DNA from: Rhodanobacter sp. C01
Lineage (GTDB): Bacteria > Pseudomonadota > Gammaproteobacteria > Xanthomonadales > Rhodanobacteraceae
Assembly (NCBI RefSeq): GCF_002001045.1
Contig: NZ_MUNR01000010.1
Span: forward strand, 310,001 to 374,000
Direction of reading: 5' to 3'
DNA length: 64,000 nucleotides
Part shown: piece after piece, positions 63,595-64,000 of the stretch
Layout of the letters: each line of letters starts with the position of its first letter
How positions within the stretch are numbered: the stretch's first letter is position 1
Program-made: the position numbers and the translations under genes
Notes under the pieces: model-generated
The model's input: the letters and a program-made list of their open reading frames with translations, nothing else
The model's database searches: none
Told to the model about the DNA's origin: nothing

Positions 63595-64000
63595 TCAATG
63601 TCGGTCGGCGATCGCGTTGAAGCGCGCGGCGATGTAGTCGTCGGTGAAGCTGGTCATGCCGTAGCCGCGAATGAAGCCGCAGTGGCCGCCGAAGTCGGCA
63701 ATGTCGAGCTCCACGTTCGATGGCAGCTGGAGCTTCTCGAAGGCGTCGACCGGGATCACCGGGTCGTCGCGCGCGGTGAGGATGGTGGCGGGAATCTGCA
63801 TCGCCAGCATGGCATCGCCGGCTACCGAATAACCGTCCAGATACTGTTGCAGTGTCTTGAAGTCGGTATGCCGCAGCACCATTGCCTCGGTCAGCCCGCG
63901 CAGGTTCTGCTTCAGCTCGGACATCTCGAAATACTGATGCTGAGGAAACGCGGCCTGCTTGGCCTGCAACGAGTGGCGCCACTTGCGCATGAAGTAGGCC
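63595..64000 (-). CDS. YheT-like alpha/beta hydrolase, C-terminal part
   Basis: The visible 135 codons continue past the right edge without a stop, so this is the 3' part of a longer gene. The segment IPATILTARDDPVIPVDAF carries the catalytic Asp and DFGGHCGFIRGYG the catalytic His of the YheT/embryogenesis-associated EMB8-type hydrolases, and FMRKWRHSLQAKQAAFP fits the cap region. The nucleophile Ser lies outside. The internal ATG at 63990 is unlikely to be the true start. Confidence 0.82.
   Translation of the reverse strand, partial: AYFMRKWRHSLQAKQAAFPQHQYFEMSELKQNLRGLTEAMVLRHTDFKTLQQYLDGYSVAGDAMLAMQIPATILTARDDPVIPVDAFEKLQLPSNVELDIADFGGHCGFIRGYGMTSFTDDYIAARFNAIADRH

Overview
The window is a dense, GC-rich chromosomal segment, apparently from a gammaproteobacterium of the Xanthomonadales (Rhodanobacteraceae-like, e.g. 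the Dyella/Rhodanobacter/Luteibacter group; this placement is inferred from gene content and protein flavour, not computed). Genes are closely packed, often with ATGA/TGATG/GTGA overlaps. No rRNA, tRNA, CRISPR array, transposase, integrase or phage structural gene was seen, so it reads as core plus lineage-specific chromosome. Most other long frames are antisense shadows of real genes, as expected at high GC3.

Layout. 1-3.8 kb: Entner-Doudoroff block zwf(partial)-pgl-edd-eda, with a NAD-type 6-phosphogluconate dehydrogenase (gnd) at 11.6-12.5 kb. 3.9-9.6 kb: HAD phosphatase, secreted S9 peptidase, GlxA-type regulator divergent from an isochorismatase-family hydrolase, and a carboxylesterase. 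9.6-11.4 kb: AlgZ/AlgR-like LytS-LytTR pair. 12.6-19.5 kb: a disulfide oxidoreductase coupled to a glycoamylase-domain (GH144/GH189-like) protein, divergent from a large GH94 protein; together the last two recapitulate the non-transferase half of a cyclic beta-1,2-glucan synthase. 19.6-23.9 kb: ntrC-ntrB-glnA with a sigma-54 promoter, NtrC operators and two intrinsic terminators. 24-31 kb: OsmC/AraC pair, tautomerase, TonB-dependent receptor with an upstream TPR-sulfotransferase. 31-36 kb: uppP, a CadC-like regulator with TPRs, a serine hydrolase and a LysR regulator.

36-43 kb: a LysR-divergent RND efflux operon (adaptor-permease-outer membrane factor-SDR) containing a chimeric mini-ORF that is a duplication scar. 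43-48.5 kb: a second LytS-LytTR pair among unrecognised secreted proteins. 48.5-51.1 kb: small envelope proteins (DUF1328, DUF883/YqjD-like, holin-like) coupled to an AI-2E-type permease. 51-57 kb: PEBP-like protein, sorbosone-dehydrogenase-like protein, an MBL-fold protein with a degenerate metal site, and a Ycf46-like AAA+ ATPase. 56.3-60 kb: TetR/DHA2 efflux pair with a palindromic operator, VOC protein, DUF3820 protein and a 2OG-Fe(II) oxygenase. 60-64 kb: a large secreted GH92 mannosidase-like enzyme and a truncated YheT-like hydrolase.

Common threads are sugar catabolism and glucan/mannan turnover, nitrogen control at glnA-ntrBC, and envelope or xenobiotic stress. Three long inverted REP-like elements sit at gene 3' ends.
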